DNA of 28,209 nucleotides, taken from Acidobacteriota bacterium. GTDB lineage: Bacteria; Acidobacteriota; Terriglobia; Acidiferrales; UBA7541. The translations under genes were made by a program, and so were the position numbers. Under the pieces are notes generated by a model, which worked only from the letters and a program-made list of their open reading frames with translations, did no database searches and was not told the origin of the DNA. Positions within the stretch are counted from its first letter, which is position 1. Every line of letters begins with the position of its first letter. The stretch lies in assembly GCA_003161495.1 (NCBI GenBank), contig PMOP01000188.1:1-28209 (forward strand), given 5' to 3'. Shown piece after piece: positions 16,616 through 24,390 of the stretch.

Positions 16616-16999
16616 ATGAACAGTTGGGGGCCGAAGATATTCATAAGTCTTATTCTTTTCGCCAGCCCCCGGGAATTTTCCATGCCGGCGCTTTGGAAGC
16701 AAGGGAGCTCGCCGCGAATTGCGAGCTTCACCGGACAAATCATGGATAGCAAATGCGGGATGACGGGCTCCCATGAATCCAACAAAAAGAAATTGGACGC
16801 CAAAGACGCTCGCGATTGCACTATGAAATGCGCCAGGGACGGTTCCTTCGTTCTCTATGATCCCGGCACAGAAACGGTTTATCAATTGAATGACCAGGAA
16901 AAGCCGCTGCCCTTTGCGGGCAGGCGCGTGAAAATATCGGGCCAGTACGACGACTGGACGGAAACGATTGAGATCGAGTCCATCGAAGTAAATCCTTAA
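16616..16999 (+). CDS. Secreted DUF5818-like protein, 127 residues
   Basis: The ATG has GGAGGA four to five bases upstream. Residues about 6-25 form a signal peptide. The mature domain starts with 'ASFTGQIMDSKCGMTGSH', a motif I know from many secreted small acidobacterial proteins assigned to DUF5818. It continues with 'ARDCTMKCARDGSFVLYD', 'VYQLND' and a final strand set ('GRRVKISGQYDDWTETIEIESIEV') typical of an OB-like or small beta-barrel fold. Three Cys (47, 68, 72) and conserved Asp/His could bind metal, which is inference. The function is unknown. A 39-codon frame ends in an ATGA overlap with this start but lacks a ribosome site, so it is not annotated. Confidence 0.78.
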   Translation: MNSWGPKIFISLILFASPREFSMPALWKQGSSPRIASFTGQIMDSKCGMTGSHESNKKKLDAKDARDCTMKCARDGSFVLYDPGTETVYQLNDQEKPLPFAGRRVKISGQYDDWTETIEIESIEVNP

Positions 17000-17282
17000 C
17001 GCGTCCGAGGTTCTGACCGCAAATGGATTTCCTGCCGGCACCCGCAATAAAATTGGCAATTCAAAGTGAAACCTCTTACTTCTCCGCCCGTTCTTACCTT
17101 TGAGGCACAAAATACCGGGATACAGCAAAACCTGTATTTTTATCGCCCGAATTGTAGGTTAATCTTCCTCTTCAAATTCGACCCCATTTGTTACTCCGGC
17201 ATTTACTTCCTGCGTAGTCAATGGGATGAAGGGTCAGGAGTGAAAGACTATCGAATCGTGTCTTACTATCGTAGAGGCGGCC

Positions 17283-17678
17283 TTGCAAGAGACTGATAAG
17301 AAGAATGCGCGGGTCCTGATCGTCGATGACCACGAGATCTTTCGCCGCGGACTTCGAGCCTTGCTTGAGCCATCCTCGGAGTGGCAGATCTGCGGCGAAG
17401 CCGTGGACGGCGTGGACGCCGTGGAACAATGCCAATCCCTCCAGCCGGATATCGTGGTTCTGGATGTCAGCATGCCCCGTTTGAACGGCCTGGAAGCGGC
17501 GCGGCTGATCAGAAAACAAAGTCCCGAGCCTCATATCGTAATCATCACCCAGCACGATTCTCCGCAAATACGATCGGCGGCGATGGAGGCGGGAGCGAGG
17601 GCATTTGTTACGAAGTCGGCGGTGGGAAGCGATCTGGTCTCCGCACTAAGAAATATCATTCAAGGGCTGGGCGCCTGA
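17283..17678 (+). CDS. Stand-alone CheY-like receiver (response regulator) protein
   Basis: 131 residues, starting at TTG with GAGG five bases upstream; no better ATG exists in frame before the domain. The whole protein is one REC domain: acidic pocket Asp15-Asp16, phospho-acceptor Asp61 ('VVLDVSMPRLNG'), switch Thr89 and Lys111 ('FVTKSA'). There is no output domain, so it must act through protein contact or pass the phosphate on. 'EWQICGEAVDGVDAVE' is nearly the same as the first receiver of the hybrid kinase at 24757, so the two are recent paralogues. It is convergent with the 35-residue membrane peptide gene, whose stop lies 12 bases away. Confidence 0.88.
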   Translation: MQETDKKNARVLIVDDHEIFRRGLRALLEPSSEWQICGEAVDGVDAVEQCQSLQPDIVVLDVSMPRLNGLEAARLIRKQSPEPHIVIITQHDSPQIRSAAMEAGARAFVTKSAVGSDLVSALRNIIQGLGA

Positions 17679-17690
17679 AATAACCGACCT

Positions 17691-17798
17691 TTAAGTTGAT
17701 TCGTTTTCGCCGGAATGCCAACTTGCGATCATCACCAGGATGGCTCCCAAAACCGCTAAAATGCCGATGGCCCTGCGCTTAGTCAGATCGTTTTCCAT
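17691..17798 (-). CDS. 35-residue single-helix membrane peptide
   Basis: Read directly from the bases; below usual length cut-offs. ATG at 17798, with GGGAGG about six bases upstream, opens 35 codons ending in TAA. A charged N-terminus ('MENDLTKRR') is followed by a hydrophobic helix, residues about 10-27 ('AIGILAVLGAILVMIASW'), and a short polar tail ('HSGENEST'). The positive residues before the helix predict that the N-terminus stays in the cytoplasm. No family is recognised. The strong ribosome site and clean topology argue that it is real, but only comparison with relatives would settle it. Confidence 0.58.
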   Translation of the reverse strand: MENDLTKRRAIGILAVLGAILVMIASWHSGENEST

Positions 17799-18044
17799 GG
17801 CCAACCTCCCGAGTACGGATTAGGTTCCACACTCCTAGGAAGCAAGAACCCAGCCAAACGGAATGAAGCAAGAATCAGGAAATTAAAGCACTTATGCGGG
17901 GAGAGAGTTCGCGGGCCTGCCTTGGCGAGAAAATTATTCCACCCAATGGAAATATCTCAATGGGTTCTGAGGTGAACCGTTTAGCCTAGACAATCCGCTA
18001 GAGGGCGTTCCCGTTGGACGTGGGAGATGGAAAGCTCGCTCCCC

Positions 18045-18701
18045 TTATGCCTCTACAATCTGATTTCGCACCGCGTACCGCACAAGCTGGCTCACCGAAT
18101 GAATCTCCAACTTGCGCATAATATTGGCTCGATGCGTCTCCGAGGTCTTGACGCTGATCCCCAGAATGACGGCCACTTCCTTGCTGCTCTTGCCTTCCGA
18201 CAGTAACTGGACAATCTCGCGTTCACGCGGTGTCAGCCGGTCGCGAACGGTTTGAGGAACTTCGGAAACCGTCCCACGGTTTCGAATGCTCTCCAGCATG
18301 ATTTCCGTGGCACAGGAAGTAAAGAATGGCTTGTGAATCGCCAGGGCTTCGACGGCGGCGACAAGACTTCGATCGGAATCCGATTTAATGATATAGCCTT
18401 TCGCGCCTGTCTCGATAATTTCACGAACCAGCTGATCCGTGTGATGCATGGACAGAATCAGCATTTCCGTGTTCGGCGAAAGTTTTTTGATCTTCCGGGC
18501 TGCCTCAATTCCATTCAGTTCGGGCATGCTGATATCCATTATGGCGATGTCCGGGCGCAGTTCTTCGGCCATTTCGACAGCTTCACGGCCGCTGTGCGCC
18601 TCGGCGCATACTTTCCATCCTGCATGCGATTCCAGCAGCATCTTGAGTCCACGACGGACTAAATCGTGGTCATCGGCGATCATTATTCGTAGTGTGCCCA
18701 T
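18045..18701 (-). CDS. NarL/FixJ-type response regulator (REC + LuxR HTH)
   Basis: 218 residues. REC domain, residues about 4-120: Asp10-Asp11, phospho-acceptor Asp56 ('IAIMDISMPELNG'), switch Ser in 'LILSMHH' and Lys in 'GYIIKSD'. A linker of about 30 residues leads to a LuxR-type HTH, about 153-215, with the family signature 'LTPREREIVQLLSEGKSSKEVA' and 'SVKTSETHRANIMRKL'. It is a complete DNA-binding transcriptional regulator activated by phosphorylation. No histidine kinase is adjacent; the hybrid kinase at 24757 is the only one in the window. AAGGG stands a few bases before the ATG. It lies in the same direction as the DksA-like gene upstream (239-base gap) and the membrane peptide gene downstream. 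Confidence 0.93.
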   Translation of the reverse strand: MGTLRIMIADDHDLVRRGLKMLLESHAGWKVCAEAHSGREAVEMAEELRPDIAIMDISMPELNGIEAARKIKKLSPNTEMLILSMHHTDQLVREIIETGAKGYIIKSDSDRSLVAAVEALAIHKPFFTSCATEIMLESIRNRGTVSEVPQTVRDRLTPREREIVQLLSEGKSSKEVAVILGISVKTSETHRANIMRKLEIHSVSQLVRYAVRNQIVEA

Positions 18702-18940
18702 TTTGCCCTTTTGTCTTCCGTAATTTTATTTTTAATCTCTGGGCCCTAGACTAGTGGCAAACCTCTCGAAAACCGTTCAAGAACGCCCTCACACCATTCT
18801 CTCGCATTCCATCAACTTTTCGTTAACATCTTTTAACGCAGCGACGACTACACTGGGTATACAGGATTCCATGTATTTCCCTTACGTTTTACAATGTAGT
18901 GGCGGCGGTTCATCTCGCGAATCGACCTGCTCTTTCCCCC

Positions 18941-19321
18941 TTAAGATGCCATCCGGAAACTGCGCGGGTTCAGTGCATGTTCAGCACAGTTTATGCAATG
19001 GCGGGCCCAGGGTAGCGCGTCAAGCCGCGCTTTGGCGATGGCGTCGCCGCAACTGTCGCACGTTCCGTACTCGCCCTTTTTCATCCGCACCAGCGCCGAT
19101 TCGACTTCCCTCAGGGTGCGGCGTTCACGCTCCAGCGTTGCCGCCAGCATGTCCCGCGATATGTTCTCCACGGCAGCGGCCGCTTCGTCGTCCGGCTCGC
19201 GGTCCCTCACCACCTCCATATGATGGCGATCGATGCGCATTCGCAATTCCTCTCTCTGCGTCGTCAATTCCTTTTCAAGTATGTTGAAAAATTTCTGGGG
19301 AGTTCGAGTCATCGTGGCCAT
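18941..19321 (-). CDS. DksA/TraR-family zinc-finger protein
   Basis: 126 residues from the ATG at 19321; a GTG at 19333 and an ATG at 19312 are alternatives, since the GAGG/AGGAAC bases nearby do not pick one cleanly. Residues about 8-85 form a long charged helical hairpin as in DksA. The C-terminal finger is C88-x2-C91-x17-C109-x2-C112 ('CDSCGDAIAKARLDALPWARHCINC'), exactly the DksA/TraR spacing. The coiled-coil tip region carries 'REPDDEAA' rather than the classic DksA DxxDxA, so RNA polymerase binding through the secondary channel is plausible while strict ppGpp-DksA behaviour is not assured. Such paralogues in this phylum are often stress-related. Confidence 0.88.
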   Translation of the reverse strand: MATMTRTPQKFFNILEKELTTQREELRMRIDRHHMEVVRDREPDDEAAAAVENISRDMLAATLERERRTLREVESALVRMKKGEYGTCDSCGDAIAKARLDALPWARHCINCAEHALNPRSFRMAS

Positions 19322-19333
19322 GTTCCTCGTCAC

Positions 19334-19706
19334 CTCAACGGGATATTTTTAATTCAGCAAACAATGCCAACCGCGAACTTCGGATTCGGCGCATCACGAC
19401 TTCGACGGTACTCCTCGGTTGCCGCCCCATCAATCCACTGGCCTGTGTAGCCAACGTTAAAAAAAACTGTAGAATCCGGGATGGGCGCCTGCGAATCCGT
19501 TACGCTGCCGGGAGAAAACTAAACGGCGCGATAAAATGGCGTGACCCATCAAAATTTGCGGCGATAAAATGAAGTGGAAACAGAGTGGCGAATCGCAAGC
19601 GGTCCTGCTATTTCTACTCCTGAACGATGCCTTTTGCCGGATCGAGCATGGTTTGAGCCTGGGCGAGCGGTTTCCAGCGCACCCAGGCTCAAAACAACAC
19701 TACGTG
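19334..19706. other. 373-base intergenic region with repeats
   Basis: It lies between the DksA-like gene and the basic-peptide gene, both on the minus strand. It contains two copies of GCGATAAAATG (19528-19538 and 19561-19571, 33 bases apart) and a 12-bp inverted repeat (19652-19693) behind the basic-peptide stop. No convincing reading frame is present. Confidence 0.5.
19652..19693 (-). terminator. 12-bp inverted repeat behind the basic-peptide gene
   Basis: TTTGAGCCTGGG (19652-19663) and CCCAGGCTCAAA (19682-19693) are exact inverted repeats around an 18-base centre. The hairpin begins 13 bases beyond the stop at 19707 on the minus strand. There is no T-run, so it may be a transcript-end stabiliser rather than a rho-independent terminator. 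Confidence 0.5.
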
Positions 19707-19862
19707 TTAAGCGTTCTCGGACCTGGTATGTCCCGCCGATGTTTCCGTTTGGTTTTCCTGCGGCCGGCGGGATTGTCCTGAAGGACGCCTGCGCGGATTG
19801 CTTTTCTTCGCTACTTTGCTGCTGCGTCGCGATTTGCTATTCGCATTTTTTCTGTTTTGCAT
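19707..19862 (-). CDS. 51-residue Arg/Lys/Ser-rich basic peptide
   Basis: Read directly from the bases. ATG at 19862 with AAGGAG eight bases upstream opens 51 codons to TAA. The first 35 residues ('MQNRKNANSKSRRSSKVAKK', then 'SNPRRRPSGQSRRPQ') are almost wholly Arg, Lys, Ser, Asn and Pro; the tail is polar and slightly acidic. No hydrophobic core is present, so the peptide should be disordered and bind nucleic acid or an acidic partner. It recalls small stress-linked basic peptides but I recognise no family. It follows the YciE-type gene in the same direction by 98 bases. Confidence 0.6.
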   Translation of the reverse strand: MQNRKNANSKSRRSSKVAKKSNPRRRPSGQSRRPQENQTETSAGHTRSENA

Positions 19863-19960
19863 GACGGTCTCTCCTTTTTTATCCTGGCGCTTAAAGTTTC
19901 AATTCGATTTCCAGATTGAGTTATTTCCCCGCGTATTTCCGGCAATGGGAAGGCCTGAGC

Positions 19961-20521
19961 CTATCGCGCTCGGGCGGCCTTCGCTTTACCGGTTGCAGAC
20001 GGGTGACGTTGACCTGTTTGTTCGCCAGAATCCGATGCGTTTGCCTCGGCATTAATGCCCTCGGCAAGTTCGGTCAGTTTCTGGTCTGTTTCTTTTTCTT
20101 CGGCGAGCGTTTTTTCGAGCAGGGTAACGGCATTTTCCTCTCCGAGAAGCGTGGCATACGTGCGAACTGTGCCGTACGCGGCGATCTCGTAGTGTTCCAC
20201 TCGTTGGGCGGCCGAAATCAATCCGGCATCCTTGACCTCACCTTCGAAATCCTCATCGATGATTTCGCTTCCCTCGCTCACCAGTCCCTGCATTCCCTTG
20301 CACTTTTTTCCAGTCGCTTTCTCTCCCAATTCGTTAAAAATCTGCTCCAATCTTTCCGCATGCCCTTTCGTTTGCTCCAGGTGCTCTTCAAAACCGTTGC
20401 GAAGCTCTTCCGAAGTAGCCGCTTCGGCCATTTTGGGGAGCGCCTTAATGAGCTGCTTTTCCGCGTCGTAGATGTCTCGAAGTTCCTCGACATAGAGTTG
20501 CCGTAATGTGTTGTTTTCCAT
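19961..20521 (-). CDS. YciE/YciF-type ferritin-like protein (DUF892)
   Basis: 186 residues from the ATG at 20521, chosen because GGAGGT lies six bases upstream; the frame extends to 20587 without such a site. Residues about 3-155 are a four-helix ferritin-like bundle of the DUF892 family, with 'LYVEELRDIYDAEKQL', 'HLEQTKGHAERLEQIF', 'RVEHYEIAAYGTVRTYA' and 'EEKETDQKL' supplying the Glu/His ligands expected for a di-iron site. The last 30 residues are an Ala/Lys/Arg-rich flexible tail. E. coli YciE and YciF are induced by osmotic and general stress; their reaction is not known. It lies upstream of the basic-peptide gene in the same direction, and a hairpin spans its stop. Confidence 0.92.
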   Translation of the reverse strand: MENNTLRQLYVEELRDIYDAEKQLIKALPKMAEAATSEELRNGFEEHLEQTKGHAERLEQIFNELGEKATGKKCKGMQGLVSEGSEIIDEDFEGEVKDAGLISAAQRVEHYEIAAYGTVRTYATLLGEENAVTLLEKTLAEEKETDQKLTELAEGINAEANASDSGEQTGQRHPSATGKAKAARAR

Positions 20522-20695
20522 TTTCAACCTCCAAGAATAATTGCCCAACCAGGGTGGATCATGGAGAAAACTTTTGCACACTGCCATCCGGTGAAAGGTG
20601 TAAATCGCGCGAAGCGAGCTATGTACAGGGGTGTAGTAGCACAGGCATCAGAGGCCAGGTGGCAGAAAATTCCACTAGACTGGACTCCCTGAAAC

Positions 20696-20731
20696 GGCAA
20701 GGCACGGCCGATATTCCGGCCGTGCCCTGCC
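20696..20731 (-). terminator. Strong terminator-like hairpin after the Ig-like lipoprotein
   Basis: GGCACGGCCG and CGGCCGTGCC (20701-20710, 20717-20726) pair exactly around ATATTC. Beyond one mismatch, GGCA (20696-20699) pairs with TGCC (20728-20731), giving 14 pairs. It begins 25 bases after the stop at 20756 on the minus strand; the T content after it is low (GTTTC). Confidence 0.65.
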
Positions 20732-20755
20732 ATTCTGCGGAGACATCCGTGAAAC

Positions 20756-22879
20756 TTACTGCTGCTTCTGCAGCGTGCCCAATGCGAATTGCGGGTTGTC
20801 GTCCTCCAGCACAATGAATTGGGTGCTGCTCGCCTGATACAGCACGTAGTTCAGTGTTGGCGGATTGGTGGCCAACTTCACCAGGACTGGAATCGTGAAC
20901 CGCCCGGAATTGATGGCATCCGGCGTCAGAGTTCCTGAGACCGCAATTGCGATTCCCTGCCCGGTCCCGAACAGATCGTTCAGATTTTCTGTTCCCGTGA
21001 AGTTTGTTCCCGAGACGGCCACTACTCCGACAGCATCGCCTTCGTTCGTGGCATTGGACGCCTGCGTGCCGAGCACGTAGTTGCCCGTGAACGTAGTCGC
21101 GGCCGTAGGAAGAACAATCAGCTGGCCGCATCCAGTGAGTTTTGTATCGAGATCGAGCAGCAGCCCGCCTAAACCTGCATCCGCGGGGCTATTCGGATCC
21201 GTGGGGTTAATTGTAGGATCGGTCGAGTAAAGGCCCAGAACGCTGATGTCCTGCGTGGCCCCGGGAGTCAGCGTGAGGCTTCCATATCCGCTGGCGTTGA
21301 CGGTATAGGTTCCCGTAACCGCGGCGCTCGTGTGCGTGCCGTTTTCATCCACGTCCGCAAACCCGCTCGTAACTTTTCCGGTTGCATCCAAAGTGAGCTT
21401 GCCGGCCGCGGCGTAGAACGCACCGCTGGAGAGAATGCTGGAATCGGTGAACACGTACGACTTGGCAACGGAAGCATTCGTGATGCCGGATACCCCGGCG
21501 TAGGCCGATCCGAGGTCCGGTTCATTCAGATCGGTGACCACAATCCTCAGCACCTTTGCATTTACCACATAGTATACAAAGTGGTTTCCGCCAAAAGCAA
21601 ACGTTCCGCGTCCCGACGCGTCCGGGGCCGTGTACAAAGCGGTGCTATTGTTCCCGCCTCGTGTGATGGTCCCGGCTTCATTCGCGTCCAGCTCCGTAAC
21701 GTCTAGCCCTCCCGCTCCATTCGCCGTGAAGAGCCCTCCGAACGCCTCCGCCTTGGTTCCAATTTTGCCGGAGACCGTGAAAGCGAATGGCCCATTTAGC
21801 GCAGCCACGGTAGCGCTGGACAGCGTCTGCAGGTCAATGCTGCCGCTGGAGGTAGCCCCCGCGTCGAATTCCCCGATAACCGCATGTTTGCTGTTCACTT
21901 CGGCGATGCTGAACGTTTCGGTGCCGGCGACGCCGACCGCGGTATTATTGGTCACGAGAATCAGTTGTCCCAACCCGTTTGCGCCAATCGTCCACGTTCC
22001 TGCGGTGATTTTGTCTCCACCAGCCAGCGAGACGGCGCCACCGGAACTGACGTAATCCTGCTCGCCTGCGGTGATAGTCCCACCAGCGGCTAGGGCAAAT
22101 GCCCCGGCAATCGCGTAGGTGTTTTTCTTGGCATCTTCGCCCCCAACGTAAAATGTGTAAGTCCCTGGCACGAAGGTGGCGGCGTTGTTGGTTCCACCGA
22201 CGGCAACATTGCCGGTGGCCGTAGCTGTGGCGCTGCTGGTAGCGGTCGCCGTAATCACGACGGCTCCCGCAGTGCCCGGAGCAGTGTAGGTGGTATTCGC
22301 GCCGCTGACCGTATGTGCCGGATTAAAACTTCCGCACGTGCCCGTGGGCGTGCAAGTCCAATCTACTCCCGCGTTCGCGCTGTCATTCGTAACCGTGGCG
22401 CTGATCGTCGCTGTCCCACTGGGTTGCAAGTTAGCGGGCGGAGCGGCGGTCAGTGAAATGGCCACCGAACCGGACGACGCTGCAGTGACCGTGACAGTGG
22501 CGGCAGCCGTTGTCGTGGGACTGGTCGTGGACGCTGCTGTAATGGTCACGCTCGCAGCGGATGCCGGCGCAGTGTAGGTAGTGGTCGCACCACTGGCCGT
22601 GTGCGCCGGACTAAAGGAACCGCAGGATCCAGCGGGTGCGCAACTCCAGTCTACCCCTCCACTTGCAGTATCGTTGGAGACGGTGGCGGAGATGGTCGCG
22701 GTTCCGCTTGCCGCTAAAGATTTAGGCGGCGCCTGTGTCAGCGCGATTGAAATCGTTCCCGCAGGGTGCGAGGTCGAACCCGATCCTACGGCGCCGCACC
22801 CGGACAGACTCACGGCCACAAACAGAAGGGTAACACTTGCCAACAGCTCAAACGTCCACGTTGCGCGAACTTTCTTCAC
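20756..22879 (-). CDS. Large Ig-like repeat lipoprotein, 707 residues
   Basis: It starts at GTG with GGAGG five bases upstream. A signal peptide ends in the lipobox Leu25-Ser-Gly-Cys28, so the protein is lipid-anchored at the cell surface or periplasm. Two near-identical Ig-like modules follow (about 43-131 and 137-226), each with 'SGTATISATV', 'VDW.C' and a Cys pair ('CAPAGSCGSF', 'CTPTGTCGSF') that could form a disulfide. The remaining ~480 residues contain about four looser repeats of a beta-rich unit ('GTYTFYVGG', 'GPFAFTVSG', 'KSYVFTDSS', 'GNYVLGTQA', each followed by a Gly-rich strand and an acidic turn), suggesting a stacked beta-structure. Acidobacteria carry many such proteins; adhesion or surface display is the usual guess. 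No enzyme motif is seen. A strong hairpin ends the transcript, and it seems monocistronic. Confidence 0.85.
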   Translation of the reverse strand: MKKVRATWTFELLASVTLLFVAVSLSGCGAVGSGSTSHPAGTISIALTQAPPKSLAASGTATISATVSNDTASGGVDWSCAPAGSCGSFSPAHTASGATTTYTAPASAASVTITAASTTSPTTTAAATVTVTAASSGSVAISLTAAPPANLQPSGTATISATVTNDSANAGVDWTCTPTGTCGSFNPAHTVSGANTTYTAPGTAGAVVITATATSSATATATGNVAVGGTNNAATFVPGTYTFYVGGEDAKKNTYAIAGAFALAAGGTITAGEQDYVSSGGAVSLAGGDKITAGTWTIGANGLGQLILVTNNTAVGVAGTETFSIAEVNSKHAVIGEFDAGATSSGSIDLQTLSSATVAALNGPFAFTVSGKIGTKAEAFGGLFTANGAGGLDVTELDANEAGTITRGGNNSTALYTAPDASGRGTFAFGGNHFVYYVVNAKVLRIVVTDLNEPDLGSAYAGVSGITNASVAKSYVFTDSSILSSGAFYAAAGKLTLDATGKVTSGFADVDENGTHTSAAVTGTYTVNASGYGSLTLTPGATQDISVLGLYSTDPTINPTDPNSPADAGLGGLLLDLDTKLTGCGQLIVLPTAATTFTGNYVLGTQASNATNEGDAVGVVAVSGTNFTGTENLNDLFGTGQGIAIAVSGTLTPDAINSGRFTIPVLVKLATNPPTLNYVLYQASSTQFIVLEDDNPQFALGTLQKQQ

Positions 22880-23241
22880 GACAGCCTCCTAAGAATTTAG
22901 TCTTCAAGAATTAAATCCACCGCATCTCAATCAACAGCGGGCTTCCAAATCCGAGAAAGGCGCTTTCAACCAAAATCCGCACCCAATCTTTTGCGCGAGG
23001 CATGCGTCGATTGCGCACTCGCGTGGTTATGACGCGAAATTGCCTGACTGATTGAGAATCAACAATCGGGGATCGACTCTACTGTGGCCGGTAATTCCGT
23101 GTAATTTCCGCAGCGGAAAAAGAGGAAGAAAAATAATCCCTACAGGCATGCTTGCAGGAAACTACGTGCCTATCTTGATTGCCGCTTCCCGCTACTTCTT
23201 TAAAAATGGCCTCGCCGGTCAAAAGTAAAAAGAGGTGCTCC
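22880..23241. other. 362-base divergent promoter region
   Basis: It separates the lipoprotein gene (-) from the oxidoreductase gene (+) and so must hold both promoters. It contains an exact inverted repeat TTTCCGC-A-GCGGAAA (23105-23119), 122 bases before the oxidoreductase ATG, preceded by a related GTAATTCCG copy. No convincing reading frame is present. Confidence 0.5.
23105..23119. promoter_or_regulatory. Palindromic operator-like site TTTCCGC-A-GCGGAAA
   Basis: Seven exact base pairs around a single central base are too tight for a hairpin but typical of a dimeric regulator site. It lies between divergent genes, closer to the oxidoreductase. No regulator gene is adjacent, so this is a guess from symmetry alone. 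Confidence 0.3.
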
Positions 23242-24390
23242 ATGGTCAAATCAAAAGCCTATCGGAACGGTGGCGGGCGAACGAAGAACGACAAGAACAA
23301 AGTGCGTTACGCTGTTGTGGGGCTGGGCTATATTTCGCAGGACGCCACCCTGCCGGCATTTTTTAACGCCAGAAAGAATTCAGAAGTGCGGGCGCTGGTG
23401 ACGGCGGATCCCATCAAAGCGCGGCGCCTCAGCGAAAAATACGACGTTCCTTTCTTTTATCCGTATGAAGAATTCGATCTGTGCCTCAAGAGCGGCGAGA
23501 TCGACGCCGTCTACATCGCGTTGCCAAATTCCATGCACCACGCGTACGCTGTAGCCGCGGCCAATGCAGGAATTCATGTCCTTTGCGAAAAGCCCATGGC
23601 TTTGGATGAAACCGAATGCCGGTCCATGATTACAGCCGCCGAAGAAAACGGCGTGAAGCTGATGATCGCGTATCGTCTCCACTTTGAAAGGGCCAATCTG
23701 AACGCCATCGAAGCGATCCGCTGCGGAAAAATCGGCCAGCCGCGAATATTCAGTTCCGTATTTACGCAACAGGTGGCCAGCGGAAACATTCGCCTCCAGC
23801 GCGAATTGGGCGGAGGCCCGGTATGGGACGTAGGCATTTACTGCGTCAACGCCGCGAGATATTTGTTTCAATCCGAGCCTGAGGAAGTTTTTGCGTTTCA
23901 AGCCACCAGTGACGATGAACGTTTCCGCGAAGTGGAAGAGAGCGTGACCGCGGTGCTCCGCTTCCCGGACGCGCGCTTGGCCACGTTCACTTGCAGTTTT
24001 GGCGCTTCCGACGTTTCTGAATTCCAGGTTGTGGGCACGAAAGGAAATCTTCGCGCCGATCCCGCCTATGATTTTTCCCAGGGCTTGCAACTGAAGATCA
24101 CCGTCAACGGCAAAACGCGCGAGAGCGTCTTCCCGAAATCCGACCAGTTCGCGCCGGAACTTCTGTATTTTTCCGATTGCATCCTGAACAACCGGGACCC
24201 GGAACCATCCGGAAAGGAAGGCCTGGCGGACATAAGAATTATTCGCGCCATCTATGAATCCATCGAAACGAAGAAGCCGGTTTCCATCCAACAAACCGAC
24301 ATCGAACGGCGGCCCGGTATTGGCCAGGAAATTAACCGCCCGCCCATCCTGAAACCCCAACTGGTCCGCGCCGCAAGCCCGAGCCGGTAA
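23242..24390 (+). CDS. Gfo/Idh/MocA family NAD(P)-dependent oxidoreductase
   Basis: 382 residues from the ATG at 23242 (AGAGG six bases upstream); a longer frame to 23179 lacks a site. A basic N-terminal tail of about 20 residues precedes the Rossmann domain, with the dinucleotide loop 'VVGLGYIS' (27-32) and the family's 'EKP' at 116-118, whose Lys is catalytic. The C-terminal alpha/beta domain holds 'YRLHFE', 'GGGPVWDVGIYCVNAARYLF' and 'VVGTKGNLRADPAYDF', all typical of the glucose-fructose oxidoreductase branch. The substrate is probably a sugar or sugar derivative; I cannot name it. There is no Tat signal, unlike Zymomonas GFOR, so it is cytoplasmic. It stands alone, with no sugar-pathway neighbours. 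Confidence 0.93.
   Translation: MVKSKAYRNGGGRTKNDKNKVRYAVVGLGYISQDATLPAFFNARKNSEVRALVTADPIKARRLSEKYDVPFFYPYEEFDLCLKSGEIDAVYIALPNSMHHAYAVAAANAGIHVLCEKPMALDETECRSMITAAEENGVKLMIAYRLHFERANLNAIEAIRCGKIGQPRIFSSVFTQQVASGNIRLQRELGGGPVWDVGIYCVNAARYLFQSEPEEVFAFQATSDDERFREVEESVTAVLRFPDARLATFTCSFGASDVSEFQVVGTKGNLRADPAYDFSQGLQLKITVNGKTRESVFPKSDQFAPELLYFSDCILNNRDPEPSGKEGLADIRIIRAIYESIETKKPVSIQQTDIERRPGIGQEINRPPILKPQLVRAASPSR

Noticed and set aside
16502..16619. 39-codon frame overlapping the DUF5670-unrelated secreted gene start as ATGA (ending 'KAWSDPCEEDR')
   Set aside because: The composition looks somewhat protein-like, but there is no ribosome site before its only ATG, and an ATGA overlap arises by chance whenever a start is followed by A.
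17066..17296. 76-codon frame overlapping the start of the stand-alone receiver
   Set aside because: GTG start with no ribosome site, aromatic-rich irregular sequence, and it runs into the receiver coding region.
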